From CAYVUB01 sp964454675 (GTDB taxonomy: Bacteria > Bacteroidota > Bacteroidia > Flavobacteriales > Flavobacteriaceae), in NCBI GenBank assembly GCA_964454675.1, contig CAYVUB010000001.1:186001-250000 (forward strand): a stretch of DNA of 64,000 nt, read 5' to 3'. The notes under the pieces are model-generated. The model was not told the DNA's origin and did no database searches. It worked only from the letters and a program-made list of their open reading frames with translations. A program made the translations under genes and the position numbers. Position 1 is the first letter of the stretch. Each line of letters starts with the position of its first letter. This document shows positions 62,687 to 64,000 of the stretch, in pieces.

Positions 62687-64000
62687 ACATCGTGTCATTT
62701 ATGTGTTTTTAATGATTTTTTTTGGAAGTATTTATGGTCTTTCGGCACAAAATATTTCAAAAGAAAAACGCAGTCTTTTGCAAGTTTTAAGCATTGTTGA
62801 ACAACGGCACAATATCCGGTTTAGCTATTTAGACCAAACTATTGCCCATAAAACATCGTTTGTGCCTGATGAGCATTTAACACTGCCCGAAACTTTAAAG
62901 TTTTTAGAAACCGAAACCAATCTCGATTTTATTATTATTGACGCAGGTAGTGTTGTTATCTCTGTAAGAAGCAATCCGTTTGCGGCATTTATTACCCAAA
63001 AGCTTGAAGATATTGTTATTACCAATTACCTGACAAGAGGTATTTCAAAAAAGAGTGACGGGAAAATCACCATTCAAACGGAACAGTTCGGGATATTACC
63101 GGGATTGATAGAGGCCGATATTCTGCAAACCATACAGGCATTGCCGGGCGTTATGAGTGTTGACGAAACGGTATCAAACATTAACATCCGTGGAGGTTCG
63201 CATGACCAGAATTTAATATTGTGGGATGGCATCAAAATGTACCAGTCGGGACATTTTTTTGGGTTGGTATCGGCAATAAATCCAAATTTGATTACCAATG
63301 TAAACGTATCAAAAAACGGCAGCAGCGTGAAGTATGGCGATGGCGTATCAAGTGTGATAGATATGCAGCAATCCAATACTTTGGATAATGATTTTAAAGC
63401 CGGTGTTGGGTTTAACCTTATTAGTGCCGATGCGTTTGCAAAAGTACCGCTGTCAAAAAAAACAGAAGTTCAGGTATCGGCAAGACGCTCAATCACCGAT
63501 ATAATTTTTACACCCACTTACGACCAGTATTTTAAACGTGCCTTTCAGGATTCGGATTATAACGATTCGAGCCGGCAGGTGTCGGTTTCAACAAACGAGC
63601 AGTTTTATTTTTATGATGCCGGTATTAAGTTTTTGTATGATATTTCAGATTCCGGTCAATTGCGGATAAATTTTTTGACCATCAACAATCAATTGAGCTA
63701 TGATGAGCAATTTGGCAATGATACTTCAAAAAGCACCTTAAAGCAAAATAATATCGCAACCGGTATTGAGTATTTAAAATACTGGAACAGAAAATTGACC
63801 ACAACCGCACAATTGTCGTGGTCGGGTTACGAGTTGAGCACCAATAATAATGATATAGGCAATGACCAGCAGTTGCTTCAGGATAATGAAGTGAGCGATT
63901 TGAACCTAAAAATCAACACTACAAACCATATTGACAGCAACCTGAAAATTCACGGCGGCTACCAGTTTAATGAAGTGATTGTGGGCAATCGTGAAGATGT
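62679..64000 (+). CDS. TonB-dependent receptor with STN domain, 3'-truncated
   Basis: A GTG start at 62679 overlaps the fecR stop by 8 bp; the frame is open to the window end (440 residues visible). Signal peptide (VFLMIFFGSIYGLSAQN), STN/secretin-like domain (LLQVLSIVEQRHNIRFSYLD, TLKFLETETNLDFIIIDAG) and plug domain (LQTIQALPGVMSVDETVSNI, NIRGGSHDQNLILWDGIKMY), then barrel strands. The STN domain with adjacent FecR indicates a surface-signalling receptor of FecA type. Ligand unknown. Confidence 0.9.
   Translation, partial: MSKHRVIYVFLMIFFGSIYGLSAQNISKEKRSLLQVLSIVEQRHNIRFSYLDQTIAHKTSFVPDEHLTLPETLKFLETETNLDFIIIDAGSVVISVRSNPFAAFITQKLEDIVITNYLTRGISKKSDGKITIQTEQFGILPGLIEADILQTIQALPGVMSVDETVSNINIRGGSHDQNLILWDGIKMYQSGHFFGLVSAINPNLITNVNVSKNGSSVKYGDGVSSVIDMQQSNTLDNDFKAGVGFNLISADAFAKVPLSKKTEVQVSARRSITDIIFTPTYDQYFKRAFQDSDYNDSSRQVSVSTNEQFYFYDAGIKFLYDISDSGQLRINFLTINNQLSYDEQFGNDTSKSTLKQNNIATGIEYLKYWNRKLTTTAQLSWSGYELSTNNNDIGNDQQLLQDNEVSDLNLKINTTNHIDSNLKIHGGYQFNEVIVGNRED

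Overview
The window comes from the chromosome of a low-GC member of the Bacteroidota, most likely the family Flavobacteriaceae. The evidence is the block gldJ-murF / porU-porV-cdd-pdhA-pdhC, a secreted protease with a type IX secretion (T9SS) C-terminal tail, a FecR/TonB receptor pair, TPR histidine kinases and TAnnTTTG-type promoter boxes. No rRNA, tRNA or CRISPR array was seen.

Layout. (1) 0-9.3 kb: surface-polysaccharide genes (truncated flippase, four glycosyltransferases, an FdtA-type sugar ketoisomerase) interrupted by two secreted-protein genes, then ftsE. (2) 9.6-16.5 kb: a giant TPR protein with an outer-membrane barrel partner, and a lipoprotein amidohydrolase. (3) 16.5-28.8 kb: an accessory island. 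It holds a tight seven-gene operon of unknown function (DUF4407 membrane protein, a DUF4407-like second protein, a membrane-anchored transglutaminase-like protein, small membrane proteins and a lipoprotein), two tandem KilA-N genes built as conserved-variable-conserved cassettes, a Cys-rich partner gene, and an AbiE-type toxin-antitoxin locus whose toxin gene is split by a 51-bp insertion. Gene debris from DUF6804, BRO-N and AbiEi families lies between these. (4) 28.8-40.8 kb: murF, gldJ, porU, porV, cdd, pdhA and pdhC, i.e. cell wall, gliding, T9SS maturation and pyruvate dehydrogenase. (5) 41-50.9 kb: TPM/LemA genes, a MerR regulator, an M23 peptidase, alaS, a GSCFA protein and two secreted proteins. 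(6) 51-64 kb: two paralogous histidine kinases with one response regulator, a LolC/E-type permease, a NamZ-type muramidase, a class-C beta-lactamase-like hydrolase, a glycerophosphodiesterase, a fatty acid hydroxylase-type protein, FecR and a truncated TonB-dependent receptor.

Functional links. PorU and PorV cleave and anchor T9SS cargo such as the protease at 2.2 kb; GldJ belongs to the gliding machinery that is coupled to this system. MurF, the M23 peptidase, NamZ and FtsE all act on the cell wall or division.

Two themes deserve attention. First, short palindromic (REP/REPIN-like) repeats and AAG-rich tracts occur both between genes and, in frame, inside coding sequences (pdhC linkers, GSCFA gene, namZ-like gene); an unrelated 51-bp insert carrying a stop codon splits the AbiEii toxin gene. 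Second, the 16.5-28.8 kb island shows repeated recombination: three DUF6804 3' ends, duplicated KilA-N cassettes, and four 29-bp palindromes, two of which sit just before an AbiEi-type start codon.
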